Positions 18,127 through 26,071 of a DNA stretch of 64,000 nucleotides are shown one piece after another. The position numbers and the translations under genes were made by a program. A model generated the notes under the pieces. The model saw nothing but the letters and a program-made list of their open reading frames with translations. It did no database searches and was not told the DNA's origin. Within the stretch, counting starts at the first letter, position 1, and every line of letters starts with the position of its first letter. Origin of the DNA: QZLE01 sp033852135 (GTDB lineage Bacteria > Pseudomonadota > Gammaproteobacteria > QZLD01); assembly GCA_033852135.1 (NCBI GenBank), contig JAWSVB010000022.1, forward strand, positions 109,237 through 173,236, in the 5' to 3' direction.

Positions 18127-18993
18127 CTATGGAGATATCTTCTCTTTAGATATTATCCCTTCAAGCCACTGTATTGCTTCATTAACAGTTTGAACCCTGG
18201 TACGAGGGTCAGGTCTGAGCATTTGGGCAATTAGTTGTGATAGTTGAGACCCTACAAGCGGGGATATGAACTGGTCCGGGAGAGAGCAAACATTTTTTGC
18301 ATTGAGGATTTGTTCAGCAGTTGAAGAGCCGGTATTCCACTTTTTTCCTGTAACAAGCTCATAAAAAATAACTCCAACTTGAAATATATCGCTTTGTTCC
18401 AGCCATTGTTCTCCTTGGGCTTGCTCAGGACTCAGATACTCAGTAGAACATTGGGCTGTAGTATGCATTACTTTATGTTTTTTAAAGAAAGCAGAAGCAA
18501 AATCCACAAGGTAAACATGTCCTTTTTTACCGAGAATAATATTTTCTGGAGTGATATTGCCATGAATTACAGGCTCTTTGCATAGGTGGAGGTATTTGAG
18601 TGCTCCGAGTATTTGCGATACAACGCCAACTGCAAAGCGAGGGTTCTTATAAATCTGTGCTGGCTTTTCAGCGCACAGCGCTTTTAGCGACATACCTTTA
18701 ACGTAATTATATGCAATATAATGGATGTCATTGACTTTGCCGTGCTCAGTATATTTAGGAAACTGTTTGCCTTTGAGAAGGTTTAAGATTTTTCCTTCAA
18801 GTTGGAATTGCTTAATTGCTTTTTCATTTGTAGAAAGTTTTGAATCTAAAAATTTAATATAAAGTGGTGCCTTATCCTTTTTTTCAGCCACGCCAATAGC
18901 GGCTCTATAAAAAGAATCTTTTTTAAGTGGTCTGAGAAAATAGTTTCCTGTACGAAAAGGAAACGGAGTTGCACTACCTTGTTGTGTGTTCAT
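18127..18993 (-). CDS. Protein kinase-fold protein, probable pseudokinase
   Basis: 288 residues with a eukaryotic-type kinase fold and no membrane helix. Visible landmarks are K47 (YIKFL), E66 in helix C (QLEGKIL), the catalytic loop H144-G-N-I-T-P-E-N, the DFG counterpart D164-F-A and the APE counterpart LSPEQ followed by SDIFQVGVIFYELVTG. The catalytic loop has Asn146 where active kinases have the Asp base, and the glycine-rich loop is not recognisable, so phosphotransfer is probably lost. ATP binding may remain because K47, E66, N151 and D164 are kept. It sits upstream of the Hpt-HD-GYP gene on the same strand, which suggests a scaffold or allosteric role in that pathway; this is inference. 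A weakly active kinase remains possible. Confidence 0.8.
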   Translation of the reverse strand: MNTQQGSATPFPFRTGNYFLRPLKKDSFYRAAIGVAEKKDKAPLYIKFLDSKLSTNEKAIKQFQLEGKILNLLKGKQFPKYTEHGKVNDIHYIAYNYVKGMSLKALCAEKPAQIYKNPRFAVGVVSQILGALKYLHLCKEPVIHGNITPENIILGKKGHVYLVDFASAFFKKHKVMHTTAQCSTEYLSPEQAQGEQWLEQSDIFQVGVIFYELVTGKKWNTGSSTAEQILNAKNVCSLPDQFISPLVGSQLSQLIAQMLRPDPRTRVQTVNEAIQWLEGIISKEKISP

Positions 18994-19380
18994 AACTGCT
19001 ACCGCTCATCTATTCCTTGTTATAGTTATTTAGATGTCTGCCATCATTTTTTTATAATTAATCTGGCAACTTGGGTAATCTTTTTTGATTTACCTATGCA
19101 GCCAATAATGTATATAACATCATATTTTTACTGACTCGGCAAGATAATTGTTTCTACTCTACTATTTTGATTTGTAAGAATATTATTCTATATAACTAAT
19201 TGAATATTGATTTCAAAAAAACTGTTATCTGCGTCACAAAAATTGATTTTATAGTGTGGGTGGTTTCAAGAGTAATAATGACCTGAAAAAGAACGGTAAC
19301 AGAGCTTATATAGAGTGTACGCCACCTGGAATATTCCCTATAATGCACAAATTGAAATGTAAACAGATGAGCTGAGAATT
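18994..19380. other. Divergent promoter region between pseudokinase and nadC genes
   Basis: 387 AT-rich bases with no ORF of note. A TATAAT box at 19339-19344 is placed about 40 bases before the nadC start, but its -35 partner is weak. No riboswitch or operator was recognised. Confidence 0.45.
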
Positions 19381-20226
19381 ATGAACAAGATGAAAAACGT
19401 CCTTCCTAATGATATTAAACAGATTGTAGATGTAGCTTTAAAAGAGGATGTTGGCGCTGGAGATTTAACTGCTAGCCTAGTGCCACAAACATCAGCAAAA
19501 GCTGCTGTTATTTGTCGTGAATCAGCTGTTATTTCTGGTCAGGAATGGTTTGATGAGGTTTTTCGCCAGCTAAGTTCAGATATTGATATCAATTGGCATG
19601 TGGCTGATGGAGATGCTGTTAAGCCGGGAACTCTATTATGTGAATTATCAGGGGACGCTCAAGTTCTTCTGACAGGTGAAAGAACAGCTCTCAATTTTCT
19701 GCAATCTCTTTCTGGTGTGGCTACAATTACAGCTCATTATGTTTCACTATTAAAAGGTACTAAAACCAATATCTTAGATACAAGAAAAACAATCCCAGGT
19801 TTGAGAACAGCTCAGAAATATGCAGTTAAATGCGGTGGTGGTATGAACCACCGTATGGGATTATTTGATGCTATTTTAATCAAAGAGAATCACATCATGG
19901 CTGCAGGTACAATTGAAAATGCTGTTGCCAATGCACGCAAATTATATCCAGAGACCCCAATAGAGGTTGAAGTTGAGAGCCTTGATGAGCTAAAACAGGT
20001 TTTAAATACTGAAGCTAATTCAGTTTTATTGGATAATTTTTCCAGAGGAGATCTACGTACAGCGGTATCTTGGTGTGAGGGAAAGCTTAAAACAGAAGCA
20101 TCTGGTGGAATTGAAGAGGACACTATTCGGGAAATAGCTGAATGTGGAGTAGATTTTATTTCGGTAGGGGCTTTGACAAAGAATGTACGGGCGTTAGACC
20201 TATCGATGCGCTTTGAAATTAGTTAA
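19381..20226 (+). CDS. nadC: Nicotinate-nucleotide pyrophosphorylase (quinolinate phosphoribosyltransferase)
   Basis: A 281-residue enzyme that converts quinolinate and PRPP to nicotinate mononucleotide in de novo NAD synthesis. Signature segments are ALKEDVGAGDLTA near the start, ERTALNFLQSLSGVAT, TRKTIPGLRTAQKYAV with the following GGGMNHRMGL, IEVEVESLDE and EASGGI. The length fits the family (about 280-295). nadA and nadB are not in the window. The gene stands alone, with a short hairpin and T-run downstream. Confidence 0.96.
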   Translation: MNKMKNVLPNDIKQIVDVALKEDVGAGDLTASLVPQTSAKAAVICRESAVISGQEWFDEVFRQLSSDIDINWHVADGDAVKPGTLLCELSGDAQVLLTGERTALNFLQSLSGVATITAHYVSLLKGTKTNILDTRKTIPGLRTAQKYAVKCGGGMNHRMGLFDAILIKENHIMAAGTIENAVANARKLYPETPIEVEVESLDELKQVLNTEANSVLLDNFSRGDLRTAVSWCEGKLKTEASGGIEEDTIREIAECGVDFISVGALTKNVRALDLSMRFEIS

Positions 20227-20243
20227 ATCAACAGGCCTAAATG

Positions 20244-20271
20244 CCTAATTGTCATGTTATTAGGATTTTTT
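20244..20271 (+). terminator. Weak terminator after nadC
   Basis: A 6-bp stem CCTAAT/ATTAGG with a 9-base loop is followed by A and six Ts, 18 bases past the nadC stop. Confidence 0.5.
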
Positions 20272-20406
20272 AAGAGAATAAACATGGGGCACCCATTTAA
20301 AATGCATAATAACTGAACTAGTATTAGTTTATATAAATAGATTTTGTATATCCTGTATATACAGCAAATTTTTTAATTATTAGTTTAATTCGGTGTTAAT
20401 TAGGTA

Positions 20407-21402
20407 ATGGTTGTAAGATCAAGGCGTAGGAAGCAAAAGAAAGATGTAGAGCAGGGAAGTAATCCACTTCAGGAACTTATCGATCTTAAAGATGAGTACT
20501 CATCGATAAAGGATGATTTTCTTGAGGAGGAGAGTGGCTCATATTCTGAAAAAATTCTTGATATATCTAAACGTTTGCAGCAGATGTGCGATGCGGATAC
20601 CGATTTGCTTTTGGCCTATTTTCAGTTAAACCGTGAAGATGACTATGATGTGATTCAACCTTTATATTCTGGTGTCATTTGTGAAGTTATTAGCGCCAAA
20701 AAAGTTAAAGATCCAGATGAAAGGTTAATGATTATAGCTGCTGCATTAACTCATGATATTGGAATGCACACCCTAAAAGATATAATTCAAAATCGAGCAG
20801 TACCACTCACTCCAGATCAGCTGGCCGACCTTAAGCTACATCCAATTAGATCTATAAAATATCTACGCAAGTCAGGTGTTAAAAGTGATATATGGATAAA
20901 GTCTGTACAGCAACATCACGAAAGGCTAGATGGTTCAGGTTATCCACATGGCATAAGCAATGACGATATATCGCTTGGAGCTAAAATCATCGCAATATCA
21001 GATGTCTTTATAGCAATGACTAAACCTCATGCTAATAGAGAAGGGGCGATTGCAAAACATGCTCTTACCGAGTTATTTACCAGTCGTGGGGATAAAGTTG
21101 ATAATGAATTAACTCAGCTGTTTATTCGTGAGATGGGGTTTTTTCCACCAGGATCGATAGTAAAACTGATTAATGGTGATATTGCTCTGGTAACCCATAG
21201 AGGGCAAACAGCAACTCAACCAATTGTTCAAAGTATCATTGGACCTCGTGGGGCTCCATTTGAAAAGCCAATTCCGCGTAAAACATCGCATGAGGCTTTT
21301 GCTATAAAAGATCTGGAAGCTGGTGATGAATATCGCAAAATGGCCTTTAAATTGGCTGTTCAGCTTTGGAAGAGTGACAAGATTCATTTTTTAAGTAGTT
21401 AG
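20407..21402 (+). CDS. HD-GYP domain protein, probable c-di-GMP phosphodiesterase
   Basis: 331 residues, cytoplasmic, with a very basic N-terminus (RSRRRKQKK). The HD-GYP core has H116-D117 in LTHDIGMHTL and the GYP signature in HHERLDGSGYPHG, followed by AISDVFIAMT. A C-terminal extension (about 245-331; PPGSIVKLINGDIALVTHRG) resembles the accessory segment that often follows HD-GYP domains. It has no receiver or sensor domain, unlike most of its family, so the input is unclear. It is distinct from the Hpt-linked HD-GYP protein on the other side of nadC. The ribosome site is weak. Confidence 0.85.
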   Translation: MVVRSRRRKQKKDVEQGSNPLQELIDLKDEYSSIKDDFLEEESGSYSEKILDISKRLQQMCDADTDLLLAYFQLNREDDYDVIQPLYSGVICEVISAKKVKDPDERLMIIAAALTHDIGMHTLKDIIQNRAVPLTPDQLADLKLHPIRSIKYLRKSGVKSDIWIKSVQQHHERLDGSGYPHGISNDDISLGAKIIAISDVFIAMTKPHANREGAIAKHALTELFTSRGDKVDNELTQLFIREMGFFPPGSIVKLINGDIALVTHRGQTATQPIVQSIIGPRGAPFEKPIPRKTSHEAFAIKDLEAGDEYRKMAFKLAVQLWKSDKIHFLSS

Positions 21403-21601
21403 TTCTAAAATTATTATTTGATGTAATTCCCCTCTATCTTATTGTGACTATTATCGTTACTATGGCTAACTATGAAAACATACTGTTTTCTTGGAAGATT
21501 TTGCATATGTAAGTGCATTTTTTATGGGTAAAAATTGTAATTTTTAGATCGTTTTTATATAAAAACAGCGTAATTTATTGAAGTATAAGGGGTATATTAT
21601 T

Positions 21602-22174
21602 ATGAAAAGACTTATTGTTTTGATGTTTTCTGTGGTTTTGTCCCAGTCAGTTTTGGCTGATGAGGTATCTGATGCTATTTCAGCGGCTTTAGATAGTTAT
21701 AAAGCAGGGGATACTTCGGCAGCTATAACAAGCCTTGATTTTGCAAGTTTAAAATTACGTAATTTAAAAAGTGAATCAATTGCAAAGCTAATGCCTGAAG
21801 CTTTAGAAGGTTGGACTGTAATTGAAACAAATAAAGAATCTCATGCTGCTTCAGCTTATGGTGGAATGGTGCTTGCTGGTAAGAGTTATGAGAAGACAGG
21901 AAGTGATTTAAGTATTGTTGTAATGACTGATAGCCCTTTAGTGCAATCTACCGCAATGATGTTTGCTAATCCAATGATGGTCAAGCTTAGTGGAGATAAA
22001 ATACTTGATATTAATGGCCAGAAAGCAATTCTTCACTTAATTGATGGAGTTGGGAGCATTCATATTTTGCTTGATAGTAGAATACTTGTCACAGTTGATG
22101 GGAACAATGTTAAGCAAGAAGAGCTAGAAAAGTATGCTTCAGGTATAAATTTTGAAGAGTTGATTAAGTTGTAA
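21602..22174 (+). CDS. Exported protein of unknown function
   Basis: 190 residues from the ATG at 21602, which has AAGGGG 9 bases upstream; a TTG at 21578 is less likely. Residues 1-19 form a Sec signal peptide ending in SVLA before DEVSDA, predicting a soluble periplasmic protein of about 170 residues. The mature part is mixed alpha/beta with a GGMVLAGKSYE segment and a LHLIDGVGSIHILLDSRILVTV strand pair. No enzyme motif is recognised. It is a single gene with a strong terminator. Confidence 0.7.
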   Translation: MKRLIVLMFSVVLSQSVLADEVSDAISAALDSYKAGDTSAAITSLDFASLKLRNLKSESIAKLMPEALEGWTVIETNKESHAASAYGGMVLAGKSYEKTGSDLSIVVMTDSPLVQSTAMMFANPMMVKLSGDKILDINGQKAILHLIDGVGSIHILLDSRILVTVDGNNVKQEELEKYASGINFEELIKL

Positions 22175-22201
22175 TAATAGAATGTTTTAAGCTTGAATAT
22201 T

Positions 22202-22236
22202 AAAAAGCCTACCTAATAAAATTAGGTAGGCTTTTT
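22202..22236 (+). terminator. Strong rho-independent terminator
   Basis: A perfect 16-base inverted repeat with a 3-base AAA loop; the GC core is GCCTACC/GGTAGGC and both flanks are A/T tracts, so it can work for both strands. It lies between convergent genes. Confidence 0.9.
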
Positions 22237-22263
22237 GCTTTTTAGGCAAGTCCTAAGTAAAAA

Positions 22264-22626
22264 TTAAAACTGGTCAGTACTCAAAAGAACTAAAGTGCAT
22301 GCCTCTTCATATGCAATACCGTTGTCTTTTAAAGCTACTTCGAGTTTTTGATTTTCTGTCCCTGGATTAAAAATTACTCTGCCAGGATTTAGGGCAATAA
22401 TCTCTTCGATCATCGCGGAAGATATATTCGCATTTACATACATGGTGAGTGTATCGACAGATTCTTTAACGGAGCTAAGATCGGGCTTGACAGGCGTACC
22501 GTTGATCTCTTTTAACTTAGGGCTTATCAAAACCACTTCGTGCCCATGTTCTTGCAGCATTAGCTGCGCACGGTGTGCATACCTATCAGGTTTATCGCTT
22601 GCTCCAAGAATCGCTACTGTTTCCAT
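22264..22626 (-). CDS. CoA-binding domain protein (CoA_binding_2, YccU-like)
   Basis: A 120-residue Rossmann-fold protein with the nucleotide-binding start VAILGASDKPDRYAHRA and the later VIFNPGTEN that are typical of the small YccU-like CoA-binding family. It has no catalytic extension of the succinyl-CoA or acetyl-CoA ligase type. Its cellular role is unknown. It follows the 89-residue gene by 11 bases on the same strand and probably shares its transcript. Confidence 0.8.
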   Translation of the reverse strand: METVAILGASDKPDRYAHRAQLMLQEHGHEVVLISPKLKEINGTPVKPDLSSVKESVDTLTMYVNANISSAMIEEIIALNPGRVIFNPGTENQKLEVALKDNGIAYEEACTLVLLSTDQF

Positions 22627-22637
22627 AATTTATTACT

Positions 22638-22907
22638 CTACTTTTTCTTTCTAAGAGGGTGGGTGGCGACAAAATGTTTTAATATTTTGCGTAGTTTATC
22701 TGCATGTTCTGTATCACCTGATTCTTCAGCATCTTTAATATCATCCAAAATGATCTTTTTTATTTTAGGTATACCATTGTCGCAGTTGACTAGGTATTCA
22801 CCCATCTCCATCGCTGCTATTTCAGGAATGTGTTCATGTTCTGCGATTGCCCTAATTTCATCTTCAGTTAGGTCACAAATGCCTAAACAATCTTCATAAG
22901 TTAACAT
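22638..22907 (-). CDS. Small acidic protein of unknown function
   Basis: 89 residues, predicted mostly helical, with an acidic N-terminal two-thirds (TYEDCLGICDLTEDEIRAIAEHEHIPEIAAMEMG) and a basic end (HPLRKKK). No membrane segment. The start has an AGGGG ribosome site overlapped by a perfect GGGGATCCCC palindrome. I recognise the general look of conserved short proteobacterial proteins but cannot name a function. It is the first gene of a likely operon with the CoA-binding protein. Confidence 0.65.
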   Translation of the reverse strand: MLTYEDCLGICDLTEDEIRAIAEHEHIPEIAAMEMGEYLVNCDNGIPKIKKIILDDIKDAEESGDTEHADKLRKILKHFVATHPLRKKK

Positions 22908-23015
22908 ATGGGGATCCCCTTTTAATGATGATACTACTATTATAAAAAATAGGTCATAAGAGCTTGGTAAGCAATGTTTAGAAGAAGATTTTTATAAAGA
23001 ATTTGCCTATAAAGG

Positions 23016-23939
23016 TTATTTTATTTTACGGTATTTTGAGTTTAAATACTCTAAAGAGCGACTAGCCATATCATCGCCGCCATCTATCCAGTGAATTTCA
23101 TTGCCATGTTTTTCTAAACGGCGAAAAAAAGTTTCTTGTTTTTTAGCAAATCTTTTTATTGCTGAGTTAAGTTTTTGAAACATATCATTTCGCGTTATTT
23201 GTTTTTGTAGGTATTGTGCTACAAATCTATATTCCAGTCCGTAGAAATCGAGAGTTTCATAACTTACCCCAGTGTCTATTAATCCTTTAACCTCATCAAT
23301 CATACCCATAGCAATTCGAGCTTTTAAACGCTCAGTTATTCTTGCATGCAGTTGATGGCGTTCCCACTTAATCCCTAATATTATTGGGCGTAATTCAGGA
23401 AAATCTGGTTCTTCTGGAGAATTTTTTTCTGCTAAAGCTATCTCAATTGCTCTAATTGTTCTGTTTCTATCGGTAAGATCGGTTGTGTTATGGGTATTGG
23501 GTATCAATTCTAGAAGGTATTTTTGTAATTTGGCTTCATCGTACTCAGCTAACTTATCTCGTAGCTGTTTGTTTTCTGAAGCATAAGCAAAATGATATTT
23601 TTCAATAACTGCTTGTATATATAACCCAGTACCGCCTGCTAAGATGGGAGTTTTATTGCGCGAAGAGATGTCGCTAAAACAGTCAAAAAATCTTTTTTGA
23701 TATTCGTATACATTAAATTCGTATCCTGGGTCTAAAATATCGATTAAGTGATAATTTATATCACCATACTCATCAAGATCTTTTCCGGTTCCAATATCCA
23801 TCCCTCTATAGACCTGCCTGGAGTCGGCAGAAATAATTTCCCCATCTAAATTATTTGCAATATCAACTGCTAATTTAGTTTTTCCGGTAGCTGTAGCTCC
23901 GAGGATAACTATTAAATTGGGATTGTTGCTTTGTTGCAT
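23016..23939 (-). CDS. miaA: tRNA dimethylallyltransferase
   Basis: A 307-residue enzyme that adds dimethylallyl to A37 of tRNAs reading UNN codons. The P-loop is LGATATGKTKLA, followed by the family segment ISADSRQVYRGMDIGTGK, the AGGTGLY loop and, near the C-terminus, the YRFVAQYL and RFAKKQETFFRR segments. The length is normal. In E. coli miaA lies between mutL and hfq; here neither is adjacent, so the usual linkage is broken. Confidence 0.95.
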   Translation of the reverse strand: MQQSNNPNLIVILGATATGKTKLAVDIANNLDGEIISADSRQVYRGMDIGTGKDLDEYGDINYHLIDILDPGYEFNVYEYQKRFFDCFSDISSRNKTPILAGGTGLYIQAVIEKYHFAYASENKQLRDKLAEYDEAKLQKYLLELIPNTHNTTDLTDRNRTIRAIEIALAEKNSPEEPDFPELRPIILGIKWERHQLHARITERLKARIAMGMIDEVKGLIDTGVSYETLDFYGLEYRFVAQYLQKQITRNDMFQKLNSAIKRFAKKQETFFRRLEKHGNEIHWIDGGDDMASRSLEYLNSKYRKIK

Positions 23940-24158
23940 ATCGGTCCAGGTTGAAGGCAGTAATAGGCGCCAATCATCTCATTTTTAGGAATTAAATCCA
24001 ATTAAGCCCTATAAATAGTTCTTAATAACTAAAAAAACAGGACTCAGGTAACATTACAGCAAAAGATTTACAGTAATTAATGGTAACTAAACTATTATTT
24101 TAGTAATTAGTATAAATGTAATTTATCTATTGATGGTTGGTAGTTGTCGGAATGTTTA

Positions 24159-25991
24159 ATGAAAGTAGATAGAGAGTTATTAAAACTTAATATTCTCATA
24201 ATAGATGATCAGCAAATAAATCATGATTGTATCAATGAAATATTGATTGCTTCAGGGTTTGAGCAGATTATCAATGTAACAGATTCCAGAAAGGCGATAG
24301 GGGTCTATCGCACCTTATCACCTGATTTAATCATTATTGATTTGAAAATGCCATTTCAAGATGGAACCTCTCTTTATCAAGATATGATTGATGTATCTGG
24401 TGGACATAAGCCAAATGTATTGGCTCTTGCACATAGAGATGATAGTGACTTAGTAAAAGAGGCTCTTGAAGCTGGTATATCCGATATTATTTACAAACCT
24501 CTAGTTGAAATAGAAATTATTCCTAGAGTAATAAATCAATTAAAAATTTGTAGCTTATATAAAGAAGTAATAGATTTTAAAAAAATTAAACATCAATATG
24601 GCAATAAAAACATAGATAATCTTCAGCTTGAAACAGAGAAACGCCAGGCTGTTGAAGATAAGCTATTGCATATGGCTATGCATGATCCACGTACCAATTT
24701 TCCCAATAGAATGATGCTTCAACATAGGGTTGGAGAGCTGGTAGAGTTGGAAAAAATAAAACAATTTTATGTAATAGTGGTTTATCTAAAGCATTATGAT
24801 GATATAAACCATGCTCTTGGTTACCATAATGGCGATAAAATCCTTATGCAGGTTGCAGTAAGATTAGGCGATTTAGCTAAGCTCGTTGATGGTGCTATCC
24901 AAATTGACTCACATGGTGGGAGTGAAGATTACCTTTCAGTTCTTGAAGGTGTAAATTTTGCTTTTTTAGTTGATGCTTCAAAAATCAGCGTTGATATTAA
25001 TGATATAGCTTTGTCAGTCTTATCTGATATGCAAAGGCCATTCGATTTTCATGGCATGTCTTTGGATATTGGAGCATATATTGGGATTTCTTCTTACCCT
25101 GAACACGGGAAAAACTCCAATATCCTGATGCAACATGCGCATATAGCTATGGAGATGGCACATAATAATGTTGAGCACTATGCCATTTATTCACCTGGTG
25201 AAGATCCATACAGTGCAAGGCGTTTGATGTTAATGGTTGAGTTACGTGCAGCCATTGAAAATAATAATCTAAAACTTTTTTATCAACCACAAATGTCACT
25301 TCTAAATGAAGAAGTTGTAGGTGTGGAAGCCTTAATTCGCTGGATTCATCCTAAACTGGGGTTCATACCGCCTGATGAGTTTATCCCAATTGCGGAGCAA
25401 ACAGGGATCATAAAGCAATTAACTCGCTGGGTTATAAGGGAAGCAATTAAAAAATGCTATTACTTTTTTGCAAAGGATGAGCCTTTGCGAATGAGTATTA
25501 ATATCTCACCTAAAAATATTCAAGAGCCAGATTTAGCAGATTTTATAATTGAGTCACTAGCAGATTATAGTTTGCCTAATGATCTACTAATGCTCGAATT
25601 AACCGAGAATATTAATTTTGCTAGTAATGGGATTGCTAAAAATAATTTAGATTCGCTGCACTCTAAAAATATTAAATTTTCAGTAGATGATTTTGGTACG
25701 GGGTATTCTTCACTTTCATACCTAAAGCAACTTCCATTGGCTGAGCTGAAAATTGATAGATCTTTTGTTATGGAGTTAATGGATAATCCTGATGACATTA
25801 TGATTGTACATACAACTATTGAGATGGGGCATAACCTGGGGCTAGAGATTGTAGCAGAGGGTGTGGAAGATGAGCGCTCATGGAATATGCTGCGTGATTT
25901 GGGATGCGATGTAGTGCAAGGGTACTATCTAGGTAGACCAATGCCAGAGGATGATCTGGATAAGTGGTTGGCTAATGGTGGAGTCTTGTAG
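24159..25991 (+). CDS. REC-GGDEF-EAL protein, probable c-di-GMP phosphodiesterase
   Basis: 610 residues from the ATG at 24159; a TTG at 24144 would add five. A receiver domain (D61 in IIDLKMP, Lys in YKPLVE) is followed by a GGDEF-like domain starting HDPRTNFPNRMML. Its active-site loop reads LEGVNFAFLV in place of GGDEF, so cyclase activity is probably lost. The C-terminal EAL domain is intact: GVEALIRW, the Asn in SINISPKN, DDFGTGYSSLSYL, KIDRSFV and EGVED with the ending QGYYLGRPMP. The likely role is phosphorylation-controlled c-di-GMP hydrolysis. No kinase is adjacent, so the phosphodonor is unknown. Confidence 0.88.
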   Translation: MKVDRELLKLNILIIDDQQINHDCINEILIASGFEQIINVTDSRKAIGVYRTLSPDLIIIDLKMPFQDGTSLYQDMIDVSGGHKPNVLALAHRDDSDLVKEALEAGISDIIYKPLVEIEIIPRVINQLKICSLYKEVIDFKKIKHQYGNKNIDNLQLETEKRQAVEDKLLHMAMHDPRTNFPNRMMLQHRVGELVELEKIKQFYVIVVYLKHYDDINHALGYHNGDKILMQVAVRLGDLAKLVDGAIQIDSHGGSEDYLSVLEGVNFAFLVDASKISVDINDIALSVLSDMQRPFDFHGMSLDIGAYIGISSYPEHGKNSNILMQHAHIAMEMAHNNVEHYAIYSPGEDPYSARRLMLMVELRAAIENNNLKLFYQPQMSLLNEEVVGVEALIRWIHPKLGFIPPDEFIPIAEQTGIIKQLTRWVIREAIKKCYYFFAKDEPLRMSINISPKNIQEPDLADFIIESLADYSLPNDLLMLELTENINFASNGIAKNNLDSLHSKNIKFSVDDFGTGYSSLSYLKQLPLAELKIDRSFVMELMDNPDDIMIVHTTIEMGHNLGLEIVAEGVEDERSWNMLRDLGCDVVQGYYLGRPMPEDDLDKWLANGGVL

Positions 25992-26023
25992 GTATTTATT
26001 TATTGTAGAATAAATATTTAAAT

Positions 26024-26052
26024 TAAAAAAAGCCCCAAAAAGGGGCTTTTTA
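26024..26052. terminator. Bidirectional terminator
   Basis: AGCCCC-aaaa-GGGGCT flanked by an A-run on the left and a T-run on the right, between the convergent REC-GGDEF-EAL and antiporter genes. Confidence 0.85.
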
Positions 26053-26071
26053 GCATCAATCACAATTGTAA

